Of a stretch of DNA of 64,000 bases, positions 49,293 to 60,275 are shown one piece after another (the first letter of the stretch is position 1; the number at the start of each line of letters is the position of its first letter). A program made the translations under genes and the position numbers. Below the pieces are notes generated by a model. That model was not told where the DNA came from. It searched no databases and worked only from the letters and a program-made list of their open reading frames with translations. This DNA is from Phycisphaerales bacterium (GTDB taxonomy: Bacteria > Planctomycetota > Phycisphaerae > Phycisphaerales > UBA1924): the NCBI GenBank assembly GCA_029260395.1, contig JAJDDJ010000013.1, forward strand, positions 589,459 to 653,458, read 5' to 3'.

Positions 49293-49901
49293 TCAGTTGG
49301 CCTTGGAACCGCCGGCGCTGCCGTCGGCGTAGAAGAACATGCGCTTGTCGTGGAAGAAATCGACAGTGACAAATCGACCGTCCTGTGTCTCGAAAGCCCC
49401 GCCGTCGTAGTCATTGAGGACTGGGATGTCGCCGGGCGTGAACTCAAGTCGGGTAAAGAACCACGTCTCTTCGATTCGTTGGCCCCCGATGCCCGACTGG
49501 TAGCGGTACGACGAACCGGACTTGCGGGTCACGCCGTCGTCATCGACGTACTCGGTATCGAAGATGACCTTGTCGCCCGGACATTGGTACGCGAGGCTCA
49601 GCGGCTCCACGTAGTCCTCCATCGCGACATTGAACGAGGGCTGATCGCTCGAGGTGAGCCACGGGTCGGGCATGTACTTGGCGACGGGGAAAACCTCGCG
49701 GAAGTCGTTCTTGTACAGTTCGATGCCCTGGCCCAGCCCGCGCAGGTTATTCATGCACCGGGCCTGACGCCCAGCGTTCATGGCTGGGCCGAGGGCGGGC
49801 AGCAAGATGCCGATGAGCAGCGCGATGATCGAGATGACCACCAGCAGTTCAATGAGCGAGAAGCCCGAGCGGGCTGATCTGTGGTCCAACGTGATCTCCA
49901 A
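49293..49901 (-). CDS. type II/IV pseudopilin-like protein
   Basis: 202 residues. After a short leader, [25 protein letters not shown] is the prepilin cleavage/methylation signal with the Phe and Glu5 of the mature pilin, then the typical CMNNLRGLGQGIELYKND helix. The C-terminus has a variant H-X8-DG motif (HDKRMFFYADG) as in the planctomycete DUF1559-type proteins. Such pseudopilins build a type II-like secretion or pilus fibre; the function in planctomycetes is not established. Divergent from the gene at 50069. Confidence 0.85.
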   Translation of the reverse strand: MEITLDHRSARSGFSLIELLVVISIIALLIGILLPALGPAMNAGRQARCMNNLRGLGQGIELYKNDFREVFPVAKYMPDPWLTSSDQPSFNVAMEDYVEPLSLAYQCPGDKVIFDTEYVDDDGVTRKSGSSYRYQSGIGGQRIEETWFFTRLEFTPGDIPVLNDYDGGAFETQDGRFVTVDFFHDKRMFFYADGSAGGSKAN

Positions 49902-50068
49902 GGAAGGTACGGGTCCAACGCCCGAGGCAGCGCTTTATTGCGAGGATGTTGGCTCGGGCCGCTGGCGGGCCATGAAAGTGTATCGGCCGAACGATCGGGA
50001 CCGATGGAATCAGCAGCGGACGGCGGGCGAGCGGGTAGCATGACGCCACGAGGACTGGAGGATCGGTA

Positions 50069-50815
50069 ATGGGTTCGAGACTACGCAAAGGCCGGATTCA
50101 GGGGTTTACCCTGATCGAGCTCTTGGTGGTGATCGCCATCATCGCGCTGCTCATCGGGATTTTGCTTCCGGCGCTGGGGGCTGCCAGGCGAGTGGCCCGC
50201 ACGACCAAGTGCATGGCCAACGTCCGCAGCATCAGCCAGGCCATGACCATGTACGCCGATGCCAACCGCGATGCGTTCCCCTACTGGTCCGGCTGGCAGA
50301 CCTGGCAGGGTGACGGCACCGGCGACGATGCACCCGGGCTGGGCTGGACCGAGCTTCTAGTGACCGACGGGTTCCTGTCAGGCCGAGAGGTCTTTCAGGA
50401 CCCGGCCAGGCCGATCGACGAAGCGCCGTTTGGGTACTTCCTTCAGGCCCGCGACACCTACCTGCGCGAGCTTCAGCCGTTCACTTCAGTTCGCACGCAG
50501 CGGGTCGTCTTCAGTTCGGCGTTCGTCCTCACGGGTGATTGCAACCTCCCTTCGCTGTACGCCCAGCCTTACGGCTCGATCGCCCGGGCTCCGGACTGCG
50601 ATCAGGACGATGCCACAGGGCCAGCGGTGTTCTTCGGGCCGGGGTTCACGGGGCCGCTCGGCGGGGACACCAGCTTCGGCGAATCGCTCGACCCGCACGC
50701 GGGGGTGTCGAATCTGGCGTACCTCGACGGGCACGCGGGCTCGGCCAAGGACTACGAGCCCGGGAAGATGACGTGGTCAGCGACGGCGATGGAGCCCTGG
50801 ACCCCGACGCCCTGA
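50069..50815 (+). CDS. type II/IV pseudopilin-like protein with H-X9-DG motif
   Basis: 248 residues. The prepilin signal is [33 protein letters not shown], followed by [26 protein letters not shown]. Near the C-terminus [12 protein letters not shown] is the H-X9-DG motif. It faces the paralogue at 49293 in divergent orientation with 167 nt between starts, and the two share only the N-terminal helix and the general plan. Confidence 0.85.
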   Translation: MGSRLRKGRIQGFTLIELLVVIAIIALLIGILLPALGAARRVARTTKCMANVRSISQAMTMYADANRDAFPYWSGWQTWQGDGTGDDAPGLGWTELLVTDGFLSGREVFQDPARPIDEAPFGYFLQARDTYLRELQPFTSVRTQRVVFSSAFVLTGDCNLPSLYAQPYGSIARAPDCDQDDATGPAVFFGPGFTGPLGGDTSFGESLDPHAGVSNLAYLDGHAGSAKDYEPGKMTWSATAMEPWTPTP

Positions 50816-50909
50816 CGGCGTGGGATGGGCCAGGCTGTCAAACGGGCCTAAGAGGGCTTTGTGATCGGACGGCGGGCACGATTCGGCCTGTTCGCTGGCA
50901 GCCCAGAGC

Positions 50910-50937
50910 TTGACCCGGGCGAGCAAGCGGCTATGTT
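50910..50937 (+). promoter_or_regulatory. promoter of tRNA-Asp
   Basis: TTGACC (50910-50915), 16-nt spacer and TATGTT (50932-50937), about 56 nt ahead of the tRNA. The interval between 50816 and 50909 has no other feature. Confidence 0.6.
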
Positions 50938-50993
50938 TCGTGACGGATTGAGAGCCTTCGGAGCTGGCTGAGAGGCCGGTGCCGAGTCATGCC

Positions 50994-52386
<1,393 letters not shown>

Positions 52387-52505
52387 GGTTGCTTTCTCCG
52401 AACTGGCCACGGTACCCGCTTGGGGACCAATGGGTGGGCGTGCACGCTCCGCCCCCGCGAACGCATGACGCTGATCATAATTGGTTGACTATGCAGGCCC
52501 TCTGT

Positions 52506-54137
52506 TTAAGGAAGACGCTCCTGACGCGAATCCTCGTCGAGAGAATCTTCCGGCATGCCTGGGTCGCGTTCCGCGGGCGAGCCTGACGCACAACTCTCGT
52601 CGGTGCCATGCGTTGGGTGCTGCGTTCCGGCAAGATCAGCCTGGATGTCCTCGATCTTCGGCAGCCAATCGGCACGTGGTTCTTCAGGATCGGACAGCAT
52701 CCGCCACGAACTCGGTGATTGACTCAAGCCACGCGAAACCAACTCGCACAGACCGGCATCGGTCAAGGCATTGAGGTGATGGAGGATCTGCTGCTTGGAT
52801 CCCACGGAGAGCTTCTTACGAGTGGCATCCGTGGTGCTGAATTTTTTGTCGTTGAACGCCCCCCAGAGTTCACGACCGAATCGAATGGTCGCGGTCGAGA
52901 GCCCCGTGCCCAGTGCTAGGCCCATGGGAGCAACGAGCAATCTCCGTGCAACGTGGTAGTCCTCGATTCTGGCTTCGATGACGGTGCCGTGCTGAGGGCT
53001 CTCACAGCGTTGGTATTGGTGGAGCAACGCGATGGCTCGAATCAGATTCAGGAGTTGATTCTTGACTCTCCGAATCTCCGGCGGGTGATCCGGAAGGCGT
53101 GATCCGATCTCGTGCTCGAAGGGGATCCTGACCTCGACTCGTCGGAGCAAGAGCTGCAATGCATGCATGACTTGCTTCAAGTGCTCTCGCTGTCGAGCTG
53201 AGACCGACCGCATCGAACCGTGGTTGAGACGTTTCGTCTGCTCCTTGCTGCCGTCTGCCGCCAGCAGGAGTCGTCTGTTGGCATCTTCCGGGTGCAGAGA
53301 CGTATTGGTGGTGGTGTCTGCGTATGCGATCGGGCCGGGCTGGAAGACGTACCCGCTTTGCCCCACGCCGTCGTCCCGTGGCGGGACCAGCTTGCTGATT
53401 GCTCCTTCGGAGATCATTTCTCTCAGTGCTCGTGTTCGCTCGGAGCCCTGGTCATCTCCTATCCCGCGAGGCTGCTCCCCACCCACCACAAACACATGAA
53501 TGAGGTGGCCCGGTGGCCCGTAATAGATCGCCTGAGGCGTGATGTCGGTTGCTTTGAGAACTGATCCTGGAGGAAACAGGTCTGCCGCGAGATTGAGCAC
53601 GAACGACTTGCCCGACGAACTGAGGCCCTGCACCACAGCAGCGAGCGGTTCCGGGAGCAGGCGGGACGTGCCGACGAGGTACAGCGTTAGAAACAGATCC
53701 TCTTCACCGATCAAGCCAAGGTCGCCCGCGGTGGCAATGAGACGCTCGATGAGCCGTGGTTCACGCAGGAGCTGGCGAGCCTCTGAGACCACGGCTGGCG
53801 GCATCCTGCTCAGTCGCTGCTCGTTTCGTTTATCCAGTTCAGGAAGCAACTGGTCGCGGACTGCAACCGGATCAGGCAGCTCCGGCGGCATGCTCGCCTG
53901 CGGTTGAAAGGCGGGGCTGGAGCACGCCATGAGGTCCGCCTCTAGTCGAGAAACCTGTTCTTCGCTTAGGCCCTTCGATTTCTCACGGACATTTTCGATG
54001 AACCGAGTTCGATCCGCGGCGAGTGCTGGGTCGATTCGGTCGGTGTGGATGGTCTTGTCGTCATCTAGGACGGAGACCGGCACCTTCACGCTGCCCTTCT
54101 TTGGTGCTCCGATCTCTAGCTTGAGTTGATGGTCCAT
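52506..54137 (-). CDS. mobile-element AAA-type ATPase
   Basis: 543 residues from ATG 54137, which overlaps the excisionase stop (TGATG) and has GGAGGT upstream. Walker A is GLSSSGKS (171-178), and the block PPGSVLKATDITPQAIYYGPPGHLIHVFVVGGEQPR, TRALREMISEGAISKLVPP and YADTTTNTSLHPEDANRRLLLAAD follows. I recall this arrangement from planctomycete and plasmid replication ATPases, which sometimes carry a primase at the N-terminus; that domain is absent here. Probably used in element replication or transfer. The last 60 residues are acidic and disordered. Confidence 0.7.
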   Translation of the reverse strand: MDHQLKLEIGAPKKGSVKVPVSVLDDDKTIHTDRIDPALAADRTRFIENVREKSKGLSEEQVSRLEADLMACSSPAFQPQASMPPELPDPVAVRDQLLPELDKRNEQRLSRMPPAVVSEARQLLREPRLIERLIATAGDLGLIGEEDLFLTLYLVGTSRLLPEPLAAVVQGLSSSGKSFVLNLAADLFPPGSVLKATDITPQAIYYGPPGHLIHVFVVGGEQPRGIGDDQGSERTRALREMISEGAISKLVPPRDDGVGQSGYVFQPGPIAYADTTTNTSLHPEDANRRLLLAADGSKEQTKRLNHGSMRSVSARQREHLKQVMHALQLLLRRVEVRIPFEHEIGSRLPDHPPEIRRVKNQLLNLIRAIALLHQYQRCESPQHGTVIEARIEDYHVARRLLVAPMGLALGTGLSTATIRFGRELWGAFNDKKFSTTDATRKKLSVGSKQQILHHLNALTDAGLCELVSRGLSQSPSSWRMLSDPEEPRADWLPKIEDIQADLAGTQHPTHGTDESCASGSPAERDPGMPEDSLDEDSRQERLP

Positions 54138-54364
54138 CAGTTGCCACCTCCGGCACGCACGAAGCGTTCGAGAGCGGACGCCTGGATCCTCGTGCTCCGT
54201 CCAACCTTGACGGCGGGCAGCATGCGTCTCGAAATCAGGCGGTGGACCGATCGGGACGAGATCGCGAGCCGCTCTGCGACCTCGGGGATCCGGAGGAGCG
54301 AGATCCGGTCCTCGGGCGAGCTGTACTGATGGGGGGCTTGAGATTTCTGATTCTGTCGCGTCAT
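54137..54364 (-). CDS. excisionase-like helix-turn-helix protein
   Basis: 75 residues from ATG 54364, with AGGAA 8 nt upstream. The MerR-type helix-turn-helix is LLRIPEVAERLAISSRSVHRLISRRMLPAVKVGRSTRIQASALERFVRAGG, typical of Xis/AlpA-like proteins that steer the integrase to excision. The stop overlaps the ATPase start by 1 nt. Confidence 0.8.
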   Translation of the reverse strand: MTRQNQKSQAPHQYSSPEDRISLLRIPEVAERLAISSRSVHRLISRRMLPAVKVGRSTRIQASALERFVRAGGGN

Positions 54365-54471
54365 GTCTTGTTCCTTTGGCCCCCCGGCATGGGCGGCCTT
54401 TGGAAGACAAATAGCGACATAACCGGTCGGTTCCACACCGCTTGCGACTGTTACCGCAAAGCTACCGCGAG

Positions 54472-55590
54472 TTACCGCGTTATTACCGTACCGGGTACTA
54501 CGGGTTTTCGTAGTTCGTAGCGGCCCTCGAGCTCGCGTCGGTCAAGGATGATCTGCGCGTTCTTCGGGAGTCCCGGCTTGCGAAGGTCTTTGAGCTTCTC
54601 TTTCTTCACCGCGGTTCGTAGCGTCTTTTCGGTGACGTTGAAGGCTTTCGCCGCTTGTTGGAGGGTGATGCGATGCTCTGGCAGCACTTCGCCCGAGGCT
54701 TCGGCAACCGGCATGGGTGCCAAATCTGGCACCGCGGACCTGAACCGGTCCTCAGCAGTAACTCGTGCGATGTCCGTAGGCATGCTCCGGAGGCTATCCA
54801 CCAGCTGTTCGATCATCTCCGAAGCTTGAGCTGCTTCACGTGCTCTTGGATTCGGCTTGAAGTAGCAACCCATCGCGAGTTCGTCCAAGCCGATCGCAGA
54901 CCCGCTGTGCGGTTCGCGGGGATCGTGCGTCGCCATAGCGAACACCCTCGACACACGCCGCTTTTCTAGTTCGTCCACCGGGATGTTCAACTGGCTCGCA
55001 CGAACCCAACCGATCCCCTCCGCAACGCAGTCTTCGGCAGCTCGGCTGAATCGATACGCGGCCTCGATTCTTCCGACAGAGTAAGGAAACCCACATCGAT
55101 GCTCGTGTGATCGGACAACTGCCCATTCGTTTGCGTCCATGGCCACGATGATGTCACTCGCCGCGTGAACAGATCGGGTCAGCACGAGTGCGTGTTCAGG
55201 CCAGGATCTGCTCAGCCCCCCGTAAGCTTGAGACACTGGGCCCGAGAGAATCGAGGCCGAAGCCTTGACAGCCGCGGCAAGTAGATCAGAAAGCAAGCGG
55301 ACTCTCTCATCCAGCGACAGGCGTGTGCTTTTGGACGCTTCATGTTCAGTGAGCAAGAGTTCAGCCTCTCGTTTCTGTAGCTGCTGCTGCTCCGTTGCGA
55401 ACACAAGATCGGGATCCACGCCATCCCATTCGACGATCGCGAGCTCTCTGCACTCCTGCGTCCCCAGCACCGGCTTGAGAGGCCCTCCCCCTATTTGGCT
55501 TCCAGTCAGGGCGTTGCCTCCCCCGCACTCCGAGTCGTTCGTGGGCAACGAGTCGGGGCCATCCGTTGATACCAAAAGCTTCTCAACCAT
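54472..55590 (-). CDS. hypothetical protein with C-terminal helix-turn-helix-like region
   Basis: 372 residues from ATG 55590, with GGGAGG 9 nt upstream. The only recognisable feature is the C-terminal stretch HRITLQQAAKAFNVTEKTLRTAVKKEKLKDLRKPGLPKNAQIILDRRELEGRYE, which resembles an excisionase-type DNA-binding domain with an RRELE tail. The middle is helical (STRLSLDERVRLLSDLLAAAVKASASI). It overlaps the previous gene by 8 nt. The role is unknown. Confidence 0.65.
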   Translation of the reverse strand: MVEKLLVSTDGPDSLPTNDSECGGGNALTGSQIGGGPLKPVLGTQECRELAIVEWDGVDPDLVFATEQQQLQKREAELLLTEHEASKSTRLSLDERVRLLSDLLAAAVKASASILSGPVSQAYGGLSRSWPEHALVLTRSVHAASDIIVAMDANEWAVVRSHEHRCGFPYSVGRIEAAYRFSRAAEDCVAEGIGWVRASQLNIPVDELEKRRVSRVFAMATHDPREPHSGSAIGLDELAMGCYFKPNPRAREAAQASEMIEQLVDSLRSMPTDIARVTAEDRFRSAVPDLAPMPVAEASGEVLPEHRITLQQAAKAFNVTEKTLRTAVKKEKLKDLRKPGLPKNAQIILDRRELEGRYELRKPVVPGTVITR

Positions 55591-55927
55591 TTCGACTTGC
55601 CTCCCAAGCTCGCCGCTCAGCCTGTCTAACGGCACCGGCGATGGAGCTGATCTCGACCTCGACGGATTGGATCTCTGAATCTGACTGCTCCTGGAGATGG
55701 AGGACCCTCTCTACTCGGCCCAGCAATTTTAGGGCGAGGCGTCGGTAGACTCGGCGGGCGTTGGTCTCCCGGCCATGCTTCAGGGCGTTGCTGGCACTCC
55801 TGGCCTTCCCTGCGGCCGTCCGCGGCCCGGTAGATCGCTCCCAAGGCCGGTTGCGGAGAGCGGCGTCCCGCAGACGTTGCCGCGTATCTTCCGACAGAAT
55901 TCGCTCTCGTGGTGCTCTGTCAGCCAT
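55583..55927 (-). CDS. hypothetical protein with STGPRTAAGKARSASNALKHG motif
   Basis: 114 residues from ATG 55927. WERSTGPRTAAGKARSASN followed by ALKHG is a block I associate with uncharacterised, element-borne proteins. The rest is helical and charged (RRLALKLLGRVERVLHLQEQSDSEIQSVEVEI). It overlaps both neighbours by 8 nt (55583-55590 and 55920-55927), the same overlap on both sides, which supports translation as one operon. Confidence 0.65.
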   Translation of the reverse strand: MADRAPRERILSEDTRQRLRDAALRNRPWERSTGPRTAAGKARSASNALKHGRETNARRVYRRLALKLLGRVERVLHLQEQSDSEIQSVEVEISSIAGAVRQAERRAWEASRNG

Positions 55928-56132
55928 CACAGCATCCAGTTCGTTCGCGCCACGAGCCGCTCTGGAGCGATTCGGGGTCGGTCTGAAGGGCGTTCCAGGC
56001 ACAGTCAGACGCCTCGAGCATCATGAGCAGCACCCTGATCGCACGCAGCGACACAGTCGGGTCTGGGGATCGGATCATCTCGATAACTACTTGCTGGAGC
56101 ATCATGGCCACAGAGTACCGGTTCAGCTCCAT
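55920..56132 (-). CDS. short hypothetical protein
   Basis: 70 residues with no recognised family. The helical region VVIEMIRSPDPTVSLRAIRVLLMMLEASDCAWNALQTDPE resembles small DNA- or protein-binding helices. It overlaps the next gene by 8 nt and would be first of the three unknown genes in this group. Upstream, 56133-56321 holds no gene or clear promoter that I can name. Confidence 0.5.
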   Translation of the reverse strand: MELNRYSVAMMLQQVVIEMIRSPDPTVSLRAIRVLLMMLEASDCAWNALQTDPESLQSGSWRERTGCCDG

Positions 56133-56321
56133 GCTTCGCTAGCCACCTAAAGCCCCCACCACGCAGAGGTGAGTCGTTTGACCCCGCCTAGAGCCGACGC
56201 GTATTCGCCAAGCCACACCGAACAGCCTGGGCTTGGCTAGACGCACGGGCTCCGGTCCCCAGCGACCCATCCGGAGCTGACTCTAAAGGACACCCGTGGC
56301 GATTGACCCGGCCGTTCAAGC

Positions 56322-59300
56322 TCAGCTCATGGCCTGCTCTGTGAACCTGTCGTAGTCATTGGCAACCGCGAAGCCGATCTCGGTATCAAGTGCCTTGAAG
56401 TGCTCTCGGCCACAGTCGATCTTCGCCTTCTCCCTTGCACGAAGGTCGCCGCTGAACAGACTTCCCTTCGTCTCCACGACGAAGTAGAGCCGTTCCTGCC
56501 CATCAATCTCGATGACCACCGCCCAGTCTGGGTTGTAGGTGCCCAGAGGGGTCTCAATCTTGAACCATGCTGGGAGCTTCGCGTACACCTTCACCTCATC
56601 GGCTCGCTCGAAGGCACCTGCAAACGCTTCCTCAACGTCAGAGTCGTAGACGACGTGCTCGTAGACGGACTTGTCACTCGGGAGCATGTTCTGGTCAAGG
56701 TAGCCTCGTAGCTCTTCGTTCTGGAAGAGCTGCTGGGCGTAGATCGCGTCTTCGCCGATTCGCTGGTACTTGATGCCGTCCACGATGAAGAGCTGCATCT
56801 GGTTCTTGATGAGAGCGGTCACCTGCTCGATGAACTTCTGCGGGTTGTTCTTGAAGTCACTGAGTCGTCCGCTTGTCGTGAGAATCTCCACGATGGAACG
56901 TCGCGTCAGGTGAGTCTCATTCTGGAGGAACGAGACGATGTCTGGCACCTCAAAGTCGGTTGCGTCATACACGTGAACGCTCTCGTTGCCCTCATCGGTC
57001 TCGACGCCACTGCGTTCGATGGCGAGGCGTCCAGTGCGATAGACGAACCTCGCTTTCCCCACGATGAGCTGTTTGGCGATATCGCTCGCACACTTCTTCA
57101 CGAGTGCATCGGCGTCGAAGTCCACACGGAATGTCGTCCGGTACTTGATGCGGTTCCACAGCTCGCGGAACTCTTCACCGAGGTAGATCGCCTTGTTCAG
57201 CTTGACGACTTCAGCCTTGTCGGCGTCTCGGATGTTGAGCTTGCCGCTCACCTTCTTGAGCAGGCGTAGAATCTGGTCAGACTGCTCTTTCACGTCCTCA
57301 GGCAGTTCGACTTCATCGTTTGCGAGGGCCTTACGCAGCTCGTCCTGCACTTTGCCCTTGGAGTCGATGTACCCCTTCTCCTGCAAATACTCGAAGAGCT
57401 GTTTCGACTTCTCGGTGCCGAGGTACTCAATCTCCGGCTTCGACGCGTCCAGCACCACGCTCGCAAACAGGTGCTTCTCGATGACGCCGAACCGAATGCC
57501 CTCGTCCTGCTCGATCTCCTTCTGGAGCTTCTGAGCGAAGTCCTCGTATGACTCGTTCGCCATCACCGTGAGTCGATTCACCTCGAACCCATGAACTCGC
57601 TCACCGTCCTGGTTCACGGCGATACGCAGCCCGCGTCCAATCTCCTGCCGCTTCTTGATGACCGAACCGGTTTCGTTCAAGGTGCAAATCTGGAACACGT
57701 TCGGATTGTCCCAGCCCTCTCGCAAAGCAGAGTGCGAGAAGATGAACTTCAGCTTCGAGTCGAAGCTGAGTAGCGACTCCTTGTCTCGCATGATCAGGTG
57801 GTAGGTGCTCTCGTCTGCCTTGGTCTTGCCTTCACCGGTCGAGTCCTTGAACATCTCGACCGGCTGCCCGGCGACCTTCTTCTTGTCGATGGAGAAGTAC
57901 CCGTCGTGAACACCGCTCGCTGCGGTCTCGCGGTCCAACCCTTCAAAGAGCACGTCGTACTTCGGCTTCTTGATCGCCTTGGCGTATTCCTCCTCGAACA
58001 TCACGGCGTACTTGCCGTCAGCCCGCTTGCCCTCGTCGTCGTACTGCCTGTAGTTCGCGACTCGGTCGATGAAGAACAGGCTTAGCACCTTGATGCCTTG
58101 CGGGCGGAGCTGGAGCTCCTTGTCCAGGTGGGCCTCGATGGTCTTGCGGATTTGGAGCTGCTTGTACTGGTCCTCATCTACGTCGCCAGCGACCTCATTG
58201 AGACGAACGATGTCGTCCTGGCTCGTGAAGCTGATGTACTCGTTGCCCTTCTCGCAGTAGATGTCGTCGATAATGTACCCTTCGTACACACTGCGGCCAC
58301 CCGACACTTCGAGAAGGTCTTGCCCTGCCTTGACGGTCTTCTTCTTCCGCTTGACCTCGCCGTTCCGTTGTTGCACGTCAAGCTCAAGCTGTGCCGTGAT
58401 GGGGCTCTTCTTGTTATCCACCTTGAGCAGCTTGATGTACGCCTTGTTATGGCTGTCCTGCACGTCGATGCCAGCCACTTCGATCTGCTTGACCAGCTTC
58501 CGCTCGTAGGCGTCCACCGCATCCAGCTTGTAGACCATGTGGTGCTTCTTCAAGTGCGTTGCCGAGTAACGCAGCGTACAGAGCGGGTTGAGCGACGCTA
58601 TCGCCTCGCTGCTCTTGTCCGTCGTATCCACACTCTGCGGTTCGTCGATGATGACAATGGGGTGCGTCGCCTGGATGAACTCGATCGGCTTGTTGCCGGT
58701 CATCCGGTCGTGCGGCCTGTGGATAATGTTGGCCTTGTCCTCCTTCGCCGGGTCCTTGAAACTCCGTCGGAAGGCGTCGATGTTGATCACCATGATCTGG
58801 ATGTAGTCGCTCGTGGCGAAGTTGCGGACCTGGCCAAGCTTCTGCGAGTCGTAGACAAAGTAGTCGTACTGCGTGTTGTCGTAGAGCCCCTTGAAGTGGT
58901 CTTCGGTCATCTGGAGTGTTTTGTGGACCCCCTCCTTGATGGCGACTGAGGGCACCACCATGATGAACTTGGTGAAGCCGTACTTCCTATTCAGCTCGAA
59001 GATAGTGCGGAGATAGACGTACGTCTTTCCTGTGCCCGTCTCCATCTCGACCGTGAAGTTGAGGTCGCCGAGTTTCTCCGACACCGGCAATGCATTGCGA
59101 AGCTGAATCCCGCGAAGGTTGGCGAGAATGTCATCGTCGAGCAAGCGAAGCCGGTTGCCAACACCGAGATCTGAGCCGAACGCCAGCGTGCTCTGCCCGT
59201 CATCGGACGGTACATCGACGGCTGCAACGGTGAAGTTGGTGCGGCAGGTCTCTTGACCTTCAAAGAGGTCTACCACCGAGCATACAGCATCGTGTTGGAA

Positions 59301-59333
59301 GTCGAGCTCTGGATTGAATTGCATTTTCATCAT
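56322..59333 (-). CDS. type III restriction enzyme Res subunit
   Basis: 1003 residues. Superfamily 2 helicase with Walker A METGTGKT (97-104) and DEPQ box (230-233), a helicase C-terminal domain (SALREGWDNPNVFQICTLNETGSVIKKRQEIGRGLRIAVN), and a C-terminal PD-(D/E)xK nuclease: NPDWAVVIEIDG with Asp936 and FVVETKG with Glu954-x-Lys956, all intact. It acts with Mod to translocate and cut DNA between two inversely oriented sites. The gene follows the PD-(D/E)xK gene by 5 nt and closes the operon. Confidence 0.93.
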   Translation of the reverse strand: MMKMQFNPELDFQHDAVCSVVDLFEGQETCRTNFTVAAVDVPSDDGQSTLAFGSDLGVGNRLRLLDDDILANLRGIQLRNALPVSEKLGDLNFTVEMETGTGKTYVYLRTIFELNRKYGFTKFIMVVPSVAIKEGVHKTLQMTEDHFKGLYDNTQYDYFVYDSQKLGQVRNFATSDYIQIMVINIDAFRRSFKDPAKEDKANIIHRPHDRMTGNKPIEFIQATHPIVIIDEPQSVDTTDKSSEAIASLNPLCTLRYSATHLKKHHMVYKLDAVDAYERKLVKQIEVAGIDVQDSHNKAYIKLLKVDNKKSPITAQLELDVQQRNGEVKRKKKTVKAGQDLLEVSGGRSVYEGYIIDDIYCEKGNEYISFTSQDDIVRLNEVAGDVDEDQYKQLQIRKTIEAHLDKELQLRPQGIKVLSLFFIDRVANYRQYDDEGKRADGKYAVMFEEEYAKAIKKPKYDVLFEGLDRETAASGVHDGYFSIDKKKVAGQPVEMFKDSTGEGKTKADESTYHLIMRDKESLLSFDSKLKFIFSHSALREGWDNPNVFQICTLNETGSVIKKRQEIGRGLRIAVNQDGERVHGFEVNRLTVMANESYEDFAQKLQKEIEQDEGIRFGVIEKHLFASVVLDASKPEIEYLGTEKSKQLFEYLQEKGYIDSKGKVQDELRKALANDEVELPEDVKEQSDQILRLLKKVSGKLNIRDADKAEVVKLNKAIYLGEEFRELWNRIKYRTTFRVDFDADALVKKCASDIAKQLIVGKARFVYRTGRLAIERSGVETDEGNESVHVYDATDFEVPDIVSFLQNETHLTRRSIVEILTTSGRLSDFKNNPQKFIEQVTALIKNQMQLFIVDGIKYQRIGEDAIYAQQLFQNEELRGYLDQNMLPSDKSVYEHVVYDSDVEEAFAGAFERADEVKVYAKLPAWFKIETPLGTYNPDWAVVIEIDGQERLYFVVETKGSLFSGDLRAREKAKIDCGREHFKALDTEIGFAVANDYDRFTEQAMS

Positions 59334-59338
59334 GAACC

Positions 59339-60262
59339 TCAGCCAGAAAACTCACTGGGCGAAAGAAATGCCTCGCCTGTTTGGGATGCATGTCTCTTGA
59401 TTCGCCGAATGACGTCTGGCATCGACATCAATTCAGAGAGCATCAAATTGTAAACATGCGAGTAATCCATCAACAGCATCGGCGTCCGCTCACGCGATGC
59501 AGCCTTGATTGCTCCAGATGTAAAGCCAGACATCGAGAGAAACACGCCCATCGTGTTCTCTGCTTTTGAGTTGATCTTCGCCATGAAGACATCAATATCC
59601 GGGCTTCCCGACTTGCCAGTCGTAAACTTGGTCTCAATGAGATACTCGGTGCCATCCAGGCTCAGTGATCCATCGATCTGGCGTCCATCTGTTTTGTACG
59701 GCGGACGTCCGACGATCTCGAAGTATCCAGCAAAGTCATAAAACCATTTTTCAAATGCGTATCCAGCATCGGCAGTGCCCTGACTTGGCACAAGGTCATC
59801 GAGGCGTTGTCGAAGTTTCTGAATGGTCTCCCGGGAGGCAAGCGTTGTCTCTCGCTGTTCGTTCGCTCGCCGCCGTCGTTGCTCAGCAGCTCGCTTGTCT
59901 TCTGTCTGGCTCTTTAGCGAATCAACTTGTTTCTTCAGTCGGGCAACTGACTCACGAGCATCGGCCAGCTTCTCTTTGCTGTCTTCCCATCGCTCCAAGT
60001 CAGGAAAATGGGTCATTTCTGCGAGCGAACGGGCCATGTCAAGAATGACCATATGGCCCGCATTGTCCTTGACTCCAAGAAGGTCATCAAAGAGGCGATG
60101 GAGAAAATCACGCTTGCTCTCCTCCCCGGGCCACGTCGCGAGCTTGGACTCCTTGATCCGATGCTGCTTGAGAAATGATCTCAAGGCACGTTTACGCCAG
60201 AACGCTTTCAGACAGGCGTCCTTCGTGAGTTCAATCAGATTGGGAGCGAGTTTCGGGTTCAT
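59339..60262 (-). CDS. stand-alone PD-(D/E)xK nuclease in the RM operon
   Basis: 307 residues from ATG 60262. A helical N-terminal part (to about 95) and a coiled coil (about 95-157, Lys/Glu/Arg-rich) lead into an Mrr-like nuclease: Glu171 (GYAFEKWFYD), Asp197 (RQIDGSLS) and Glu210-x-Lys212 (YLIETKFTTG), followed by GSPDIDVFMAKINSKAENTMGVFLSMSGFTSGA. It lies 13 nt after mod and 5 nt before res, so it is part of the operon. Res keeps its own nuclease, so this is an added nuclease or a restriction-alleviation-like partner, with the coiled coil hinting at oligomers. Confidence 0.75.
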   Translation of the reverse strand: MNPKLAPNLIELTKDACLKAFWRKRALRSFLKQHRIKESKLATWPGEESKRDFLHRLFDDLLGVKDNAGHMVILDMARSLAEMTHFPDLERWEDSKEKLADARESVARLKKQVDSLKSQTEDKRAAEQRRRRANEQRETTLASRETIQKLRQRLDDLVPSQGTADAGYAFEKWFYDFAGYFEIVGRPPYKTDGRQIDGSLSLDGTEYLIETKFTTGKSGSPDIDVFMAKINSKAENTMGVFLSMSGFTSGAIKAASRERTPMLLMDYSHVYNLMLSELMSMPDVIRRIKRHASQTGEAFLSPSEFSG

Positions 60263-60275
60263 GTCGTCTCGTCTA